Origin: Bog-756 sp052326605
GTDB taxonomy: Bacteria > Actinomycetota > Acidimicrobiia > Acidimicrobiales > RAAP-2
Length of the DNA stretch: 64,000 nucleotides
NCBI GenBank assembly: GCA_052326605.1
Contig: JBKQMB010000033.1
Span: 1-64,000, forward strand
Direction: 5' to 3'
Each line of letters begins with the position of its first letter. The first letter of the stretch is position 1. Below the pieces are notes generated by a model. That model was not told where the DNA came from. It saw nothing but the letters and a program-made list of their open reading frames with translations, and searched no databases. This document shows, one piece after another, positions 49,819 to 59,606 of this stretch. The translations under genes and the position numbers were made by a program.

Positions 49819-51660
49819 TCAGGTCGGATTGGGAACCGGCGCCTTCGGAGTGGCTCCGGCCGGGCACGCCCGGGGATCCCATGGTTGGAGGTTCGATGTG
49901 GATGGTGACGGGGTAGCGATCGCCGCCGCCGCCGGCGCCGCCGGGGCGGTCGTGGCCGTTGTGGGCGCTGCGGCGTCGGAGGAGCCAGGCGTAGCTCCGG
50001 TAGCCGGTGTCGACGTGGCATTGACGGCGAACTGGGTGCCGGTGACCACCGTGACCTGCGCGCCCTCGGCCACCTGGGCCGGGTCGTAGGCCATGATGAC
50101 TGCACCGGTCATCGAACGAGCGACCTCCTCGGCTGCTGCCTCGATGGCCGGGGCGTGGGAACCGTAGTAGACGACGGTCTCGGCCACATCGCCCACCGCA
50201 GTCGTGTCACCCACGCCTGCCATGTGGAATCCGAGCGCAGAGAGAGCGGAGGCGGTGTCGGTGGCCTGGTTGTAGGCCCCCGTCCCGTTCATCACCGACA
50301 CGGTCACCGACGATGGGGCAGGCAGCGAAGTACCGGTCATGGAGTCGACACTCGGTGCGATGCCGAGCACCTGGTCGATGGCGCTCTGGTCCTGCGACTG
50401 CGCTGGGAATTCGCTGTCACCGTAACTCACGCCCTGGTAGACGAGGCTCCCCCCGGTTCCCTCCGGATCGGTCACCACGGCCACCGGCAGGGTGAGCTGG
50501 GGCACCGAGTCGATGCTGACCGAGTGGAAGTCCAGCACCAGGTTCGCCATGTCATTGACCGACCAGGACTGGTCGAAGGTGAGATCGGCCTTCACGGAGT
50601 CGATCAGGCCGAGGTCGGTGATCGGGTTCCCGAGCCCCTGCTTCGCCACGGCGGTAGCCAATACCCGGAGGAACTCATGGTCGCGGCGGATGCGGGCCAG
50701 GTCACTCTGGGTCTCCTGGGGCCAGTACTCGGCGTCCGAGGTCGTCGTGCCGCTTGACCTGTACTGCAGGTGTCGGGCCCGCACCACCTGGAGGGCCTGG
50801 GTGCCGTCGAGGTGGACGCAGGTGGCGGCCTGGACGTTCAGACCCGACTCGGCGTCGAAGAGCGATATCGGGAACGACATGTTGATGCCACCGAGGGCGT
50901 CGACCACATTTGCGAACTGGTCGAAGTTGAGGGAGACGGCGTGTTGAATGGGTATCCCGAAATCCTCTTCGATCGCCGCCACCAGCTGGGTCAAGCCCTC
51001 GAAGAGGCCGGCGTCCACCTTGTTGGCGCCGGTAGTGCGGGCGTTGGGAATGAACAGGTCACGAGGGATGGACAGCAGCGCCAGCCGGTGGTGGATCGGG
51101 TCGGCGTGAAGGATCATGATCACGTCGCTGTTGACGCCGTTTACTCCTTGGGAGCACAAGCCGTACGCCGCATTCTGCACGGTGAGCGCACAGCGCGAGG
51201 TTGAACCCACCATCAGGATGTTCTCCGTCCCAGCCTCCTGCCCTGACGTGAGGGCTCCGTTCAGGCCGCGTACGTCGACACGGTTCAGATCGTGCGTCAC
51301 GTAGTAGACGTAACCTGCCCCGCAACCGAACACGACCAGCAGTACCACCAGGCCGATCACGAAACCCCGGCGGATCCGGCGCCGACGCCTACTCCGAGTG
51401 GCCGCGTGGCGTCGCCGGGAGCGCCCGCTCCCTGAGCCGTGTGTCTCCTCGCCCAGGGCCGTCAGCCCGGATTCGTTTGCCACTCGAGCGGCTCCACCAG
51501 CCCCGTTTCCGCCCACCCCCGACACGTCTTCGACGGGTGCCCGCAGCGTTCCCATCTGGGCACCGAGGTTTCGCAACCCGTCCTCGTTGGCCGAGGAGCC
51601 ACCCTGAACTCGGCGAGGCGGCGAGTCCGGAGCGCGCCCCCGTCGACCGTGTTCAGCCAT
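49819..51660 (-). CDS. LytR-CpsA-Psr (LCP) family ligase with LytR_C tail
   Basis: A 613-aa protein. A long Gly/Arg-rich cytoplasmic N-terminus (1-93) comes first, then one membrane segment (GFVIGLVVLLVVFGCGAGYVYYV). The LCP domain shows NSDVIMILHADPIHHRLALLSIPRDLFIP (blocks NSDVIMILHADP and LLSIPRDLFIP), with the Arg and Asp of the pyrophosphate site. A LytR_C domain with VTVSVMNGTGAYNQATDTA is near residue 480, and the tail is Ala/Thr/Pro-rich. It should join polymers to peptidoglycan. An upstream in-frame ATG at 51702 is possible. Confidence 0.87.
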   Translation of the reverse strand: MAEHGRRGRAPDSPPRRVQGGSSANEDGLRNLGAQMGTLRAPVEDVSGVGGNGAGGAARVANESGLTALGEETHGSGSGRSRRRHAATRSRRRRRIRRGFVIGLVVLLVVFGCGAGYVYYVTHDLNRVDVRGLNGALTSGQEAGTENILMVGSTSRCALTVQNAAYGLCSQGVNGVNSDVIMILHADPIHHRLALLSIPRDLFIPNARTTGANKVDAGLFEGLTQLVAAIEEDFGIPIQHAVSLNFDQFANVVDALGGINMSFPISLFDAESGLNVQAATCVHLDGTQALQVVRARHLQYRSSGTTTSDAEYWPQETQSDLARIRRDHEFLRVLATAVAKQGLGNPITDLGLIDSVKADLTFDQSWSVNDMANLVLDFHSVSIDSVPQLTLPVAVVTDPEGTGGSLVYQGVSYGDSEFPAQSQDQSAIDQVLGIAPSVDSMTGTSLPAPSSVTVSVMNGTGAYNQATDTASALSALGFHMAGVGDTTAVGDVAETVVYYGSHAPAIEAAAEEVARSMTGAVIMAYDPAQVAEGAQVTVVTGTQFAVNATSTPATGATPGSSDAAAPTTATTAPAAPAAAAIATPSPSTSNLQPWDPRACPAGATPKAPVPNPT

Positions 51661-51903
51661 GACGGTCCAGCGTAACAACGGACGCTCCTCCGGCGGTGTC
51701 ATCCAGCGCACCGACATGCCCCGGAATGCGCCGTCGTCGGCTTCAATGGTGCGTCCCCGATGAGGTATCGGCGGCATCTGACCGGCGATCGGGAGCACTC
51801 ATCGGATCGCCGAGAGAGGTGGGTGGGATCTCGAGAGGTGTGGATTCGATCGCCGCCGATGATGTAGAGGACGCTGTCGAACGAGGGCCTCTTGGCTCCG
51901 GCC

Positions 51904-52887
51904 CTATCCGGACCCCGTGGTCGGCGCAAGGAATTGTTCGACGGCGCTGGCCATTCCCTGGGCAATTGCCTCTTGGTCAGTGGCGCTGGCCGCAATCGAT
52001 CCTTCGAAGGGATCGGTGAGGTACAGGGGCTCGACCACCGCGCCCGGCATCTCGCTCGGCGTGGAGAAGTAACCGGACATGGCCGGGCCGATGAGCAGAA
52101 GGTGGTTGTAGGTGGCTGCTTCTCCTGCGATGCCACCGGCCGAGGGGTCGCCGACGGAGGAGCCGAAGCCAGTATCGGGGAGCGACCCGTCGTTGGGGAT
52201 CTGCCAGCCCTGGGCATTCATCGCCGACAGGACGTCGTTCTGCAGCAACACTGCCAATCGGAGGTTTGCTTGCGAGAACGGTCGGTCGGTGTCGTAGACC
52301 GTCACGCTGCCCGCGTTCTGAGAAGTGGCACCGGCATCCATATAGATCCCGACCAGGGCGTCCGCCTTGGCGAGGTTGGCACAGACATCCCTGGCAACGA
52401 CGTCGTCATGAGAACCCTGCAGCGACAGCACTCCGTCAGAGGTGTCGCCGGTGGTCAATCGAACGACGGACGAATTTTGCGTCCGCGAGACGACGACGCG
52501 GTAGCCACGCGCCCGCAGGAGCGCCATCGCGTCGAGTTCGATGGCCAGATTGACGTCGGACTCGTAGATCGTCTGTCCGGATTCGGTGGTTCCCACTCCA
52601 CCGGGGTCGATCCCACCATGTCCGGCATCGAGGAACACCGTCTTGTTGTTGTCGCCAGCCGTGGGGGCGAAAGCCATGCATGCGCCCGCCGAGAACGCCG
52701 TGGGGTCCAGTGGTGTGCCGTCCGAAGACGTTGAGTCGAAGTGGACCACATCGCTCGCCAAGTGCCGGACGTCGCCGCCGAACGTGGACATGAGGAGTGC
52801 CGCGACCACGATTGCGAGGAGCAGAGCCACGATGACGACAGTTCGACCAGGTCGTCGGCGGCGCCGATCAGAAGGTTGGCGCGTCAC
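51904..52887 (-). CDS. N-acetylmuramoyl-L-alanine amidase-like protein with altered zinc site
   Basis: A 327-aa amidase_3-fold protein with an N-terminal anchor (TVVIVALLLAIVVAALLM). First zinc His90 (FLDAGHGGIDPG) and Glu109 (YESDVN) are present, as is a late VVEPLYLTDPFEG like the catalytic Glu loop. Where the family has SIHAN, this protein reads GIYMDAG, so the second His is Tyr182. It is unlikely to be a normal zinc amidase; it may be a regulator or peptidoglycan-binding pseudoenzyme. It lies 244 nt upstream of the LCP gene, on the same strand. Confidence 0.82.
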   Translation of the reverse strand: MTRQPSDRRRRRPGRTVVIVALLLAIVVAALLMSTFGGDVRHLASDVVHFDSTSSDGTPLDPTAFSAGACMAFAPTAGDNNKTVFLDAGHGGIDPGGVGTTESGQTIYESDVNLAIELDAMALLRARGYRVVVSRTQNSSVVRLTTGDTSDGVLSLQGSHDDVVARDVCANLAKADALVGIYMDAGATSQNAGSVTVYDTDRPFSQANLRLAVLLQNDVLSAMNAQGWQIPNDGSLPDTGFGSSVGDPSAGGIAGEAATYNHLLLIGPAMSGYFSTPSEMPGAVVEPLYLTDPFEGSIAASATDQEAIAQGMASAVEQFLAPTTGSG

Positions 52888-53523
52888 GCAGGACGCTCTC
52901 GTACCGGCTCAGAGCGTGCGGGCATCAGGGACGACCCTCCAGAGCACAACCAAGACAGCGAGGCACCAACTTCCAGCACATCCGCTCGGCGAAATGAGTC
53001 GCTTCACTTGGGTCACACATGCAGACAGTACCGACGATCACCTCGACAAAGGCGTCGCCAGGGCCACGATGCGGGCACAGACGCAGAAGCGGCTGTGGTC
53101 GTCGATGCCGGTGACCACCTGCACGGGCCAGGTGACGTGACGGTCCACAGCACCGAAGGTGGCCGGAAGGACCTGGGGGGACCCCTATCGGGCGTGAAGT
53201 GTCATGCAGGTACCGGAGTCAGTGTCGCCCAGGTACCGGAGGAGCGCTCCCAGAACCGGTCGTAAGCCCCTGACCAGGGTTGTCTCTGGTGGGCCGTGCG
53301 AACTTGTAGCCAACGAACCTTTGCGCGTCATCCAGACAGAGCACGTGCTGGCGCGTGCCGGCCATTGGTGACTTGTACCCTCTAACAGGGAGTTCTCACT
53401 CGGGCCCGTTCAGTCCGTGTTGTCGCCTATCGGCAGCCTTCACCGCGTACGTGACCACAATGAGACCACGCGAGGCTGTGATGTCGCCTGGATGAAAACG
53501 CTGACTTCGCACATCGACACCGC
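52888..53523. other. non-coding stretch
   Basis: No supported gene in 636 nt. Open frames here are antisense extensions without family likeness. The only structure I see is a 12-bp direct repeat CAGGTACCGGAG at 53207..53218 and 53230..53241, 23 bp apart. Confidence 0.4.
53207..53241. repeat. short direct repeat CAGGTACCGGAG
   Basis: Two exact 12-bp copies, separated by 11 nt including TCAGTGTCGCC, which resembles part of the recurrent motif of element 2. Meaning unknown. Confidence 0.4.
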
Positions 53524-53784
53524 TCACGAAGTGACCAGGTCTTCCGGGTCGACGAGAACGCCGACCTCGATCGTGATGGAGACGTTGCCACCGAGGACCC
53601 GATCCGGTACGGGCGGCAAGCTCCACGTTGTCAGGAGCACGCTCGTATTCGCCCACTTGAGAATCATCTCTCCCCCATCGCTCGGCGGTCTCGGTCTGGT
53701 TGAATCCGGAGTCCACCGCAACTCGTCGTCGGTGGTGGCCAACCACTCCTCAGGAGTGGGATCGGTGAAGTTGTTGCCGATCAC
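53524..53784 (-). CDS. small hypothetical protein downstream of dienelactone hydrolase
   Basis: An 86-aa frame from an ATG 35 nt after the hydrolase stop, on the same strand. It opens MIGNNFTDPTPEEWLATTDDELRW-like (blocks NFTDPTPEEWL and DELRWTPDS) and ends EVGVLVDPEDLVTS. The composition is protein-like, with no membrane segment, but I recognise no family, and other frames overlap. It may be the second gene of the hydrolase operon. Confidence 0.45.
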   Translation of the reverse strand: MIGNNFTDPTPEEWLATTDDELRWTPDSTRPRPPSDGGEMILKWANTSVLLTTWSLPPVPDRVLGGNVSITIEVGVLVDPEDLVTS

Positions 53785-53819
53785 GGCGTTCTCGGTCGGT
53801 CGACGTAGCGGTCGGGGGA

Positions 53820-54539
53820 CTACTCGACGACCCTCAGGTGCTCGTCGAAGAACGCGACGATGCGCCGCCGGGCGTCTTGCGCCGACGGTTCGTGATACTC
53901 AGCTCCAGCGAGCCGACCGAGCACCTTGAACAGCGTGGACACCTCGGCCGGGTCATGGTCGTTCAGGAAGGAATGCCCCGCGTCGGCGTAGACCTTGACG
54001 TCATGGACGACGGCGTTGGAGCGCAGCGCCTGTTCCAGCTTCGCCGGTGCCTTGCGCTGCAACCGGTCCTTGGCCCCGTAGCTCCCGACCACCGGGCAGG
54101 CACCGCACAGGAGCTCCTCGGCATCCTTCGGAACACCTCCGTAGTTCACGCTCGCAGCCGAGTACCCGTGCCCAGGCGCAAGCAGGAGTGCAAAGCCGCC
54201 ACCCATGCAGAAGCCGATGACCCCAACCTGACCAGTGCAGTCGTCGCGAGCGGCGAGCCAGGCGCGGGCGGCCTCAAGGTCGTCGAAAGTTCTACCCTTG
54301 CGGGCCAAGGCGTCTCGCATGACCGAACGGATACAGGTGCTCTTGCTCCCGAAGTGGTAGAGGTCGGGCGCTACGGCAAGGTACCCCTCGGATGCCAGCC
54401 AATCGGCTTGGTGACGTAGGTCCGTGCTCATGCCGAACACGTCGTGGATGACGACCACGCCAGGCCACGGTCCTTCGCCTTCGGGTATCGCAATGTAGGC
54501 CGGGAGGGCCCCAGTCCTGGCGATCGCTACGTCCGGCAT
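53820..54539 (-). CDS. dienelactone hydrolase family protein
   Basis: A 239-aa alpha/beta hydrolase. The Cys111-Asp158-His189 triad is visible in GFCMGGGFALLLA, SYGAKDRL and ADAGHSFLND. PGVVVIHDVFGMSTDLRHQADWLASEGYLAVAPDLY (blocks VVVIHDVFGM and YLAVAPDLY) is the usual N-terminal half. It would open lactone rings such as dienelactones from aromatic breakdown, though many members have other esters as substrates. Confidence 0.93.
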   Translation of the reverse strand: MPDVAIARTGALPAYIAIPEGEGPWPGVVVIHDVFGMSTDLRHQADWLASEGYLAVAPDLYHFGSKSTCIRSVMRDALARKGRTFDDLEAARAWLAARDDCTGQVGVIGFCMGGGFALLLAPGHGYSAASVNYGGVPKDAEELLCGACPVVGSYGAKDRLQRKAPAKLEQALRSNAVVHDVKVYADAGHSFLNDHDPAEVSTLFKVLGRLAGAEYHEPSAQDARRRIVAFFDEHLRVVE

Positions 54540-55026
54540 GCCTCGTTCTCCTTCCGCGCGGTGGATCGTTCGGAGCGGCGGCGATGTGGTCCCTGGATCA
54601 CCCAGCGCCGTGCCACATCCAGCCTAACTGGACGCTCGGAGCAATCGGCAGGAGCAGCCGCTGGCGCAATTCGCATGCCCCAGTGCCGGTGATCAGGCGC
54701 AGGTCTGGTCCAGTGATTGGGCGGAACGGCTCCCTCTGTAGGCTTGCTGAGTAGGTCCGTCGAGCAGGGGCCCGCCACCCTGCTCCGGGCCTGCGCCTGA
54801 TTGACCGGGGAGAGGCGTCAGCTCGGCGTGGCTATTCGGACAACCGTGTTCGACAGTTCGACCGATCTGAACGATTCGGACCGCAGCCGGTCCAGCTCCT
54901 CCACGAAGGCAGGGTTCTTCGCCCAGCGGGTCACAGTTGCCGATCCACCCTCGGATCGCGAGTCAGACGACTACGGCATCAATTGCGGGTTCTGACCCAC
55001 GCCCCTAGTTTGCCCCCCGGTCGCCA
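54540..55026. other. intergenic stretch with nested inverted repeats
   Basis: A 487-nt gap between two minus-strand units: the hydrolase promoter on the left and the end of the PFOR operon on the right. No gene is convincing. It contains a 110-nt segment bounded by 12-bp inverted repeats, with a strong inner hairpin (listed at 54692..54801). Confidence 0.45.
54692..54801. repeat. 110-nt segment with 12-bp terminal inverted repeats and inner hairpin
   Basis: ATCAGGCGCAGG (54692..54703) and CCTGCGCCTGAT (54790..54801) are exact inverted repeats. Inside, GAGCAGGG (54762..54769) pairs with CCCTGCTC (54778..54785). It may be the terminator of the PFOR operon, a structured RNA, or a very small MITE-like element. 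Confidence 0.45.
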
Positions 55027-56037
55027 TCACCACGGGCCGTACGCGCTCGCGTTGGCCGCCCTCAGGGCGGCCACGTAGCCCGCGCGCTCGTGGGCCGTCT
55101 CATCCGCGCCGGGTGGCACGGCGAGCTTCCCTCGCAGCTCGCCGACCGTGTCGAATCCCTTGCGCGCCATCCAGGCGGAAAGGCCGTCGAGCAGTGCCGC
55201 CGCGTGCCCGGGGCCGTGACGCAGCAGCGACGAGGTGGTCATGACGACGTCCGCGCCGGCGAGGAGGTACTTGGCGAGGTCGTCAGGACCCTCGACGCCG
55301 GTCGACGCTGCGAGCGCGGCGTGCAGCCGTCCGTGGAGCCGCGCAATCCAGGCGCGCGGGAGCCGGGCCTCCGCCGGGCTGGAGAGCCCCACTCCCGGCA
55401 CCACCATGAGCGATTCAGCGTCGATGTCGGGCTGCAGGAAGCGGTTGAAGAGCACGAGCGCGTTCGCTCCGGCCGCGTCGAGCTGCCGTGCCATCTCTCC
55501 GGTCGAGCTGAAGTACGGGCTCAGCTTGACCGCGACGGGCAAGCTCACCGCGCCCTTGACGCGCTCGAGGAGCTCGACGTGGCGCCGCTCGACCTCGCGG
55601 CCCGAGATGTGCGGTTCACCGGGTAGGTCGTAGATGTTCAACTCGATCGCGACAGCGCCGGCGTCCTCGATCGCCCGCGCGTAGCCGGTCCACCCACCGG
55701 GTGTGACGCCGTTCAGGCTGGCGATCACCGGGATCTCGACGGCGGCCGTGGCACGCTCGAGCAGGCTCAGGTAGCGGCGCGGGCCGGGCTCCTCCCCTGC
55801 CGTCTCAGGGAAGTAGGAGAGCGACTCGGCGAAGCTCTCGCTCCCGGCCTCGACCAGTCGCGCGTTGCGTGCAGCCTCGTCGGCCAGCTCCTCTTCGAAC
55901 AGCGAATGGAGCACGATCGCGCCGACACCGGCGTCGGCAAGCCGGCGGACCCCGTCGACGGTGTACGAGAGGGGGGACGCCGAGGCGACGAGCGGGTTGC
56001 GCAGCGCCAGTCCCATGTAGTCGGTGGACAGGTCCAT
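55027..56037 (-). CDS. dihydroorotate dehydrogenase-like flavoprotein next to PFOR
   Basis: A 336-aa TIM-barrel protein of the PyrD/PreA type. LALRNPLVASASPLSYTVDGVRRLADAGVGAIVLHSLFEEEL (blocks NPLVASASPL and GVGAIVLHSLFEEE), VIASLNGVTPGGWTGYARAIEDAGAVAIELNIY and VKLSPYFSSTGEMARQLDAAGANALVLFNRF are seen. The usual orotate-site residues are not clearly conserved, so pyrimidine synthesis is unlikely. It overlaps the nifJ stop (ATGA) and closes the operon. It probably takes part in a ferredoxin-linked reduction. Confidence 0.85.
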   Translation of the reverse strand: MDLSTDYMGLALRNPLVASASPLSYTVDGVRRLADAGVGAIVLHSLFEEELADEAARNARLVEAGSESFAESLSYFPETAGEEPGPRRYLSLLERATAAVEIPVIASLNGVTPGGWTGYARAIEDAGAVAIELNIYDLPGEPHISGREVERRHVELLERVKGAVSLPVAVKLSPYFSSTGEMARQLDAAGANALVLFNRFLQPDIDAESLMVVPGVGLSSPAEARLPRAWIARLHGRLHAALAASTGVEGPDDLAKYLLAGADVVMTTSSLLRHGPGHAAALLDGLSAWMARKGFDTVGELRGKLAVPPGADETAHERAGYVAALRAANASAYGPW

Positions 56038-59000
56038 CAGCGATCCTTGCGGGCGTCGGCCGGGAAGTGCAGCGCGGGGCGCGTCGCCATCTCCTCATAG
56101 GTATCCCAGCGCCGGCTGACCGCCGCCTGGGCCAGGCCGCCCAGTCGTTCGGCCTCGGCGGGATCGGAGTTGGCGAGCGTCGAGTAGCGCAGCTCCCGGT
56201 GCGTGTAGTCGGTGAGAGCGATGCGGGGTCTCGGCGAGTCGAGCAGGAACGGGTTGCCCCCAGCGGCACGCACCATCGGGTCGTAGCGGACGAGCGGCCA
56301 GTACCCGCTCTCCACGGCGCGATACTGCTGGTCGAGCCCGTTCCGCATCTCGATCCCTTGGGCGATGCAGTGGCTGTAGGCGATCACGAGCGACGGGCCG
56401 TCGTATGCCTCCGCCTCGCGAAAGGCACGCAGCGTCTGCTCGGGATCGGCTCCCATCGCGACCCGAGCCACGTAGACGTTGCCGTAGGCGATCGCCTGGA
56501 GGGCGAGGTCCTTCTTCTCCACGGTCTTGCCCGCAGCGGCGAACTTGGCGACGGCGCCGAGCGGCGTCGCCTTGGACATCTGCCCTCCGGTGTTCGAGTA
56601 GACCTCCGTGTCGAGTACGAGCACGTTCACGTCGCGCCCGCTGGCGAGGACGTGGTCGAGCCCGCCGAAGCCGATGTCGTACGCCCAGCCGTCGCCGCCG
56701 ACTATCCACACGCTGCGTCGGACGAGGTGGTCGACGGTACTCATGAGGTCGACGGCCGCGGGCCCCTCCAACGTGCCAAGCCGCCCCTTCAACTCGACCA
56801 CGCGCTCCCGCTGGGCTCGAAGCTCCGACTCGCTGAGCTGCGGAGCGTCGAGGATGGCATCGACGAGCTCGATACCGATCTCATCCCGCAGCTCGCCGAG
56901 GCGCCGCCTGGCCAGCCCGACGTGGTGGTCAGCAGCGAGACGCAGGCCGAGACCGAACTCGGCGTTGTCTTCGAACAGCGAGTTCGACCACGCCGGGCCA
57001 CGCCCTTCGGCGTCGGTCGTCCACGGCGTGGTCGGCAGGTTCCCTCCGTAGATCGACGAGCAGCCGGTCGCGTTGGCGATCACCGCCCGGTCGCCGAACA
57101 GCTGGGAGAGGAGCTTCAGGTACGGCGTCTCGCCGCAGCCAGCGCATGCACCGGAGAATTCGAACAGCGGCTGGAGGAACTGGGTGCCACGCACCGTGTT
57201 GAAATCCACCCGGGAGCGCTCGGCGACCGGCAGCGTCTCGAAGAACGCTATGTTGGCCCGCTCGGTGGCGACGAGCGGTTCGCGAGCCGCGAGGTTGATG
57301 GCCTTGCGGGATGGGTCGCCCGGCGCAAGGGCAGGACATGCCTCGACGCACAGCGCGCAGCCGGTGCAGTCCTCGACGTAGACCTGCAAGGTGTAGGCGG
57401 TGTCGGGGAGCCCCCGGGCACGAAGTGGGGCCGATTGGAAGCCCCCCGGTGCCGCCGCCAGCTGCGACTCGTCGTAGAACTTCGAGCGGATGACGCTGTG
57501 CGGACAGACGAAGCTGCAGTTGCCGCACTGGATGCACAGCGCGGGATCCCATAGCGCGACGAGCTCGGAGATGTTGCGCTTCTCGTACGCCGCCGTGCCG
57601 CTCGGCCAGGTGCCGTCCGGCGGCAGCGCGCTCACCGGCAGCTCGTCGCCGCGTCCGGCCATCATCGTCGCGGTGACCTTCTGGACGAACTCCGGTGCGT
57701 ACGCCGGCACGAGCGCGGGCAGCTCGGCGCTGGACGTCACGTGGTCGGGCACCTCGACCCGCTCCAGCCCCTCGAGGGCGCGATCGACCGCCTGGAGGTT
57801 CGCCTCGACCACCTCTGCGCCACGCCGGCCGTAGCTCTTTGCGATTGCCGCCTTGACCCGAGCGATCGCCTCAGCTCGCTCCAGCACCCCGGAAATGGCG
57901 AAGAAGCAGGTCTGTAGCACGGTGTTGATGCGCCCGCCGAGTCCGACCTCGCGCGCGATCCGGCCGGCGTCGATCACGTACAGCTCGATCTCCTTCGCGA
58001 GGATCTCCTCCTGGATGGGACGGGCGATCGCGTCCCAGAGCTCGCCGGGCGGATGGGGGGAGTTGAGCAGCAGCGTCGCGCCGTGCGCCGCCCGGCCCAG
58101 GACCTCGGCGCGCTCGAGCATCCCGAAGTGATGGCACCCGATGAAGCTCGCCTGGTCAATAAGATACGGCGCTCGGATCGCCCGTGGGCCGAAGCGCAGG
58201 TGCGACACGGTCTGTGACCCAGACTTCTTCGAGTCGTAGACGAAGTAGCCCTGGGCGTACAGATGCTCCTCGGAGCCGAGGATCTTGATGGTGTCCTTGT
58301 TGGCGCCGACCGTCCCATCGGCGCCGAGGCCGAAGAAGACCGCCCGCAGCGTCTCGGGTGGTTCGATGTCGAACGACGCGTCATAGGAGAGGCTCGTCCC
58401 CGAGACGTCATCGGTGATGCCGACGGTGAACCGCCGTCGGGGTCGCCCGCGCGCGAGCTCCTCGAACACCCCGGCGACCATCGCCGGCGTGAGTTCCTTC
58501 GACGACAGCCCGTAGCGACCGCCGATGACGTGCGGCATGACCGCTCGCTCGGCGTTCGCGTGCGCCTCGGCCAGCGCGCCCACGACATCGAGGTAGAGCG
58601 GCTCCCCGACCGAGCCGGGCTCCTTCGTCCGGTCGAGCACGGCTACCCGCGACACCGTCGGGGGCAGCGCGTCGAGCAGCGCCTCGGTCGGGAACGGCCG
58701 GTAGAGGCGCACCGTCGCCACCCCCACCCGCTCACCCGTGGCGCAAAGGTGTGTGACGGTCTCACGCGCGGTCTCCGCCCCCGATCCCATCACGACGACC
58801 ACTCGCTCCGCTTCGGGGTGCCCGGCGTATTCGACAAGGCGGTAGCGCCGTCCGGTGCGCTGGTCGAGGAGGGCCATGGCGTCCTCGACCAGCCCCGGCA
58901 CCCGGGCGTAGAAGGGGTTCGCGGTCTCGCGCGCCTGGAAGTAGACGTCGGGGTTCTGCGAAGTGCCCCGGATGAACGGGCGCTCCGGCGACAGTGCCCG

Positions 59001-59606
59001 CAGGCGATGCGCACGCACCAGCTCCTCGGGCACGAGCGCTCGCAGATCGTCGTCGGTGAGCAGTTCGATCGTGTTGAGCTCATGCGAGGTCCGGAAGCCG
59101 TCGAAGAAGTGCACAAAGGGCACCCGCGTCGAGAACGTCGCGGCCTGGGCCACCGCCGCCAGGTCGTGCGCCTCCTGGACCGAGGAGGACGCGAGCATCG
59201 CGAAACCGGTCTGACGGACGGCCATCACGTCGGAGTGGTCGCCGAAGATCGAAAGCGCCTGCGCGGCCACCGAGCGGGCGGCAACGTGGAACACGGTCGG
59301 CGTCAGCTCTCCGGCGATCTTGTACATGTTCGGGATCATGAGCAGGAGGCCCTGGGAGGCAGTGAATGTCGTCGACAGTGCCCCGCCCTGGAGGGCGCCG
59401 TGCAGGGCGCCGGCCGCCCCACCCTCGCTCTGCATCTCGATCACCGCGGGCACGGAGCCCCATACGTTGGGCCGTTTCTTACTCGCCCACTCGTCGGCCA
59501 GCTCGGCCATAGGCGAGGCTGGTGTGATCGGGTAGATGCAGCAGACCTCGTTCAGCCGGTAGGCGACCAATGCCGCCGCCTCGTTCCCGTCGAGCGTCAC
59601 CCGCAT
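56037..59606 (-). CDS. nifJ: pyruvate:ferredoxin (flavodoxin) oxidoreductase
   Basis: A 1189-aa single-chain PFOR from the ATG at 59606. EVCCIYPITPASPMAELADEWA opens domain I. Two ferredoxin-type clusters follow near 690 (CIQCGNCSFVCPHSVIR) and 750 (CTGCALCVEACPA). CAGCGETPY and ATGCSSIYGGNLPTTPW near 820-845 hold the proximal cluster and TPP end, with VWIVGGDGWAYDIGFGG and TEVYSNTGGQMSKATP as the TPP-Mg motifs. It converts pyruvate and CoA to acetyl-CoA, CO2 and reduced ferredoxin, reversibly. Oxygen-sensitive in most organisms. Start and stop both overlap neighbours. Confidence 0.95.
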   Translation of the reverse strand: MRVTLDGNEAAALVAYRLNEVCCIYPITPASPMAELADEWASKKRPNVWGSVPAVIEMQSEGGAAGALHGALQGGALSTTFTASQGLLLMIPNMYKIAGELTPTVFHVAARSVAAQALSIFGDHSDVMAVRQTGFAMLASSSVQEAHDLAAVAQAATFSTRVPFVHFFDGFRTSHELNTIELLTDDDLRALVPEELVRAHRLRALSPERPFIRGTSQNPDVYFQARETANPFYARVPGLVEDAMALLDQRTGRRYRLVEYAGHPEAERVVVVMGSGAETARETVTHLCATGERVGVATVRLYRPFPTEALLDALPPTVSRVAVLDRTKEPGSVGEPLYLDVVGALAEAHANAERAVMPHVIGGRYGLSSKELTPAMVAGVFEELARGRPRRRFTVGITDDVSGTSLSYDASFDIEPPETLRAVFFGLGADGTVGANKDTIKILGSEEHLYAQGYFVYDSKKSGSQTVSHLRFGPRAIRAPYLIDQASFIGCHHFGMLERAEVLGRAAHGATLLLNSPHPPGELWDAIARPIQEEILAKEIELYVIDAGRIAREVGLGGRINTVLQTCFFAISGVLERAEAIARVKAAIAKSYGRRGAEVVEANLQAVDRALEGLERVEVPDHVTSSAELPALVPAYAPEFVQKVTATMMAGRGDELPVSALPPDGTWPSGTAAYEKRNISELVALWDPALCIQCGNCSFVCPHSVIRSKFYDESQLAAAPGGFQSAPLRARGLPDTAYTLQVYVEDCTGCALCVEACPALAPGDPSRKAINLAAREPLVATERANIAFFETLPVAERSRVDFNTVRGTQFLQPLFEFSGACAGCGETPYLKLLSQLFGDRAVIANATGCSSIYGGNLPTTPWTTDAEGRGPAWSNSLFEDNAEFGLGLRLAADHHVGLARRRLGELRDEIGIELVDAILDAPQLSESELRAQRERVVELKGRLGTLEGPAAVDLMSTVDHLVRRSVWIVGGDGWAYDIGFGGLDHVLASGRDVNVLVLDTEVYSNTGGQMSKATPLGAVAKFAAAGKTVEKKDLALQAIAYGNVYVARVAMGADPEQTLRAFREAEAYDGPSLVIAYSHCIAQGIEMRNGLDQQYRAVESGYWPLVRYDPMVRAAGGNPFLLDSPRPRIALTDYTHRELRYSTLANSDPAEAERLGGLAQAAVSRRWDTYEEMATRPALHFPADARKDR

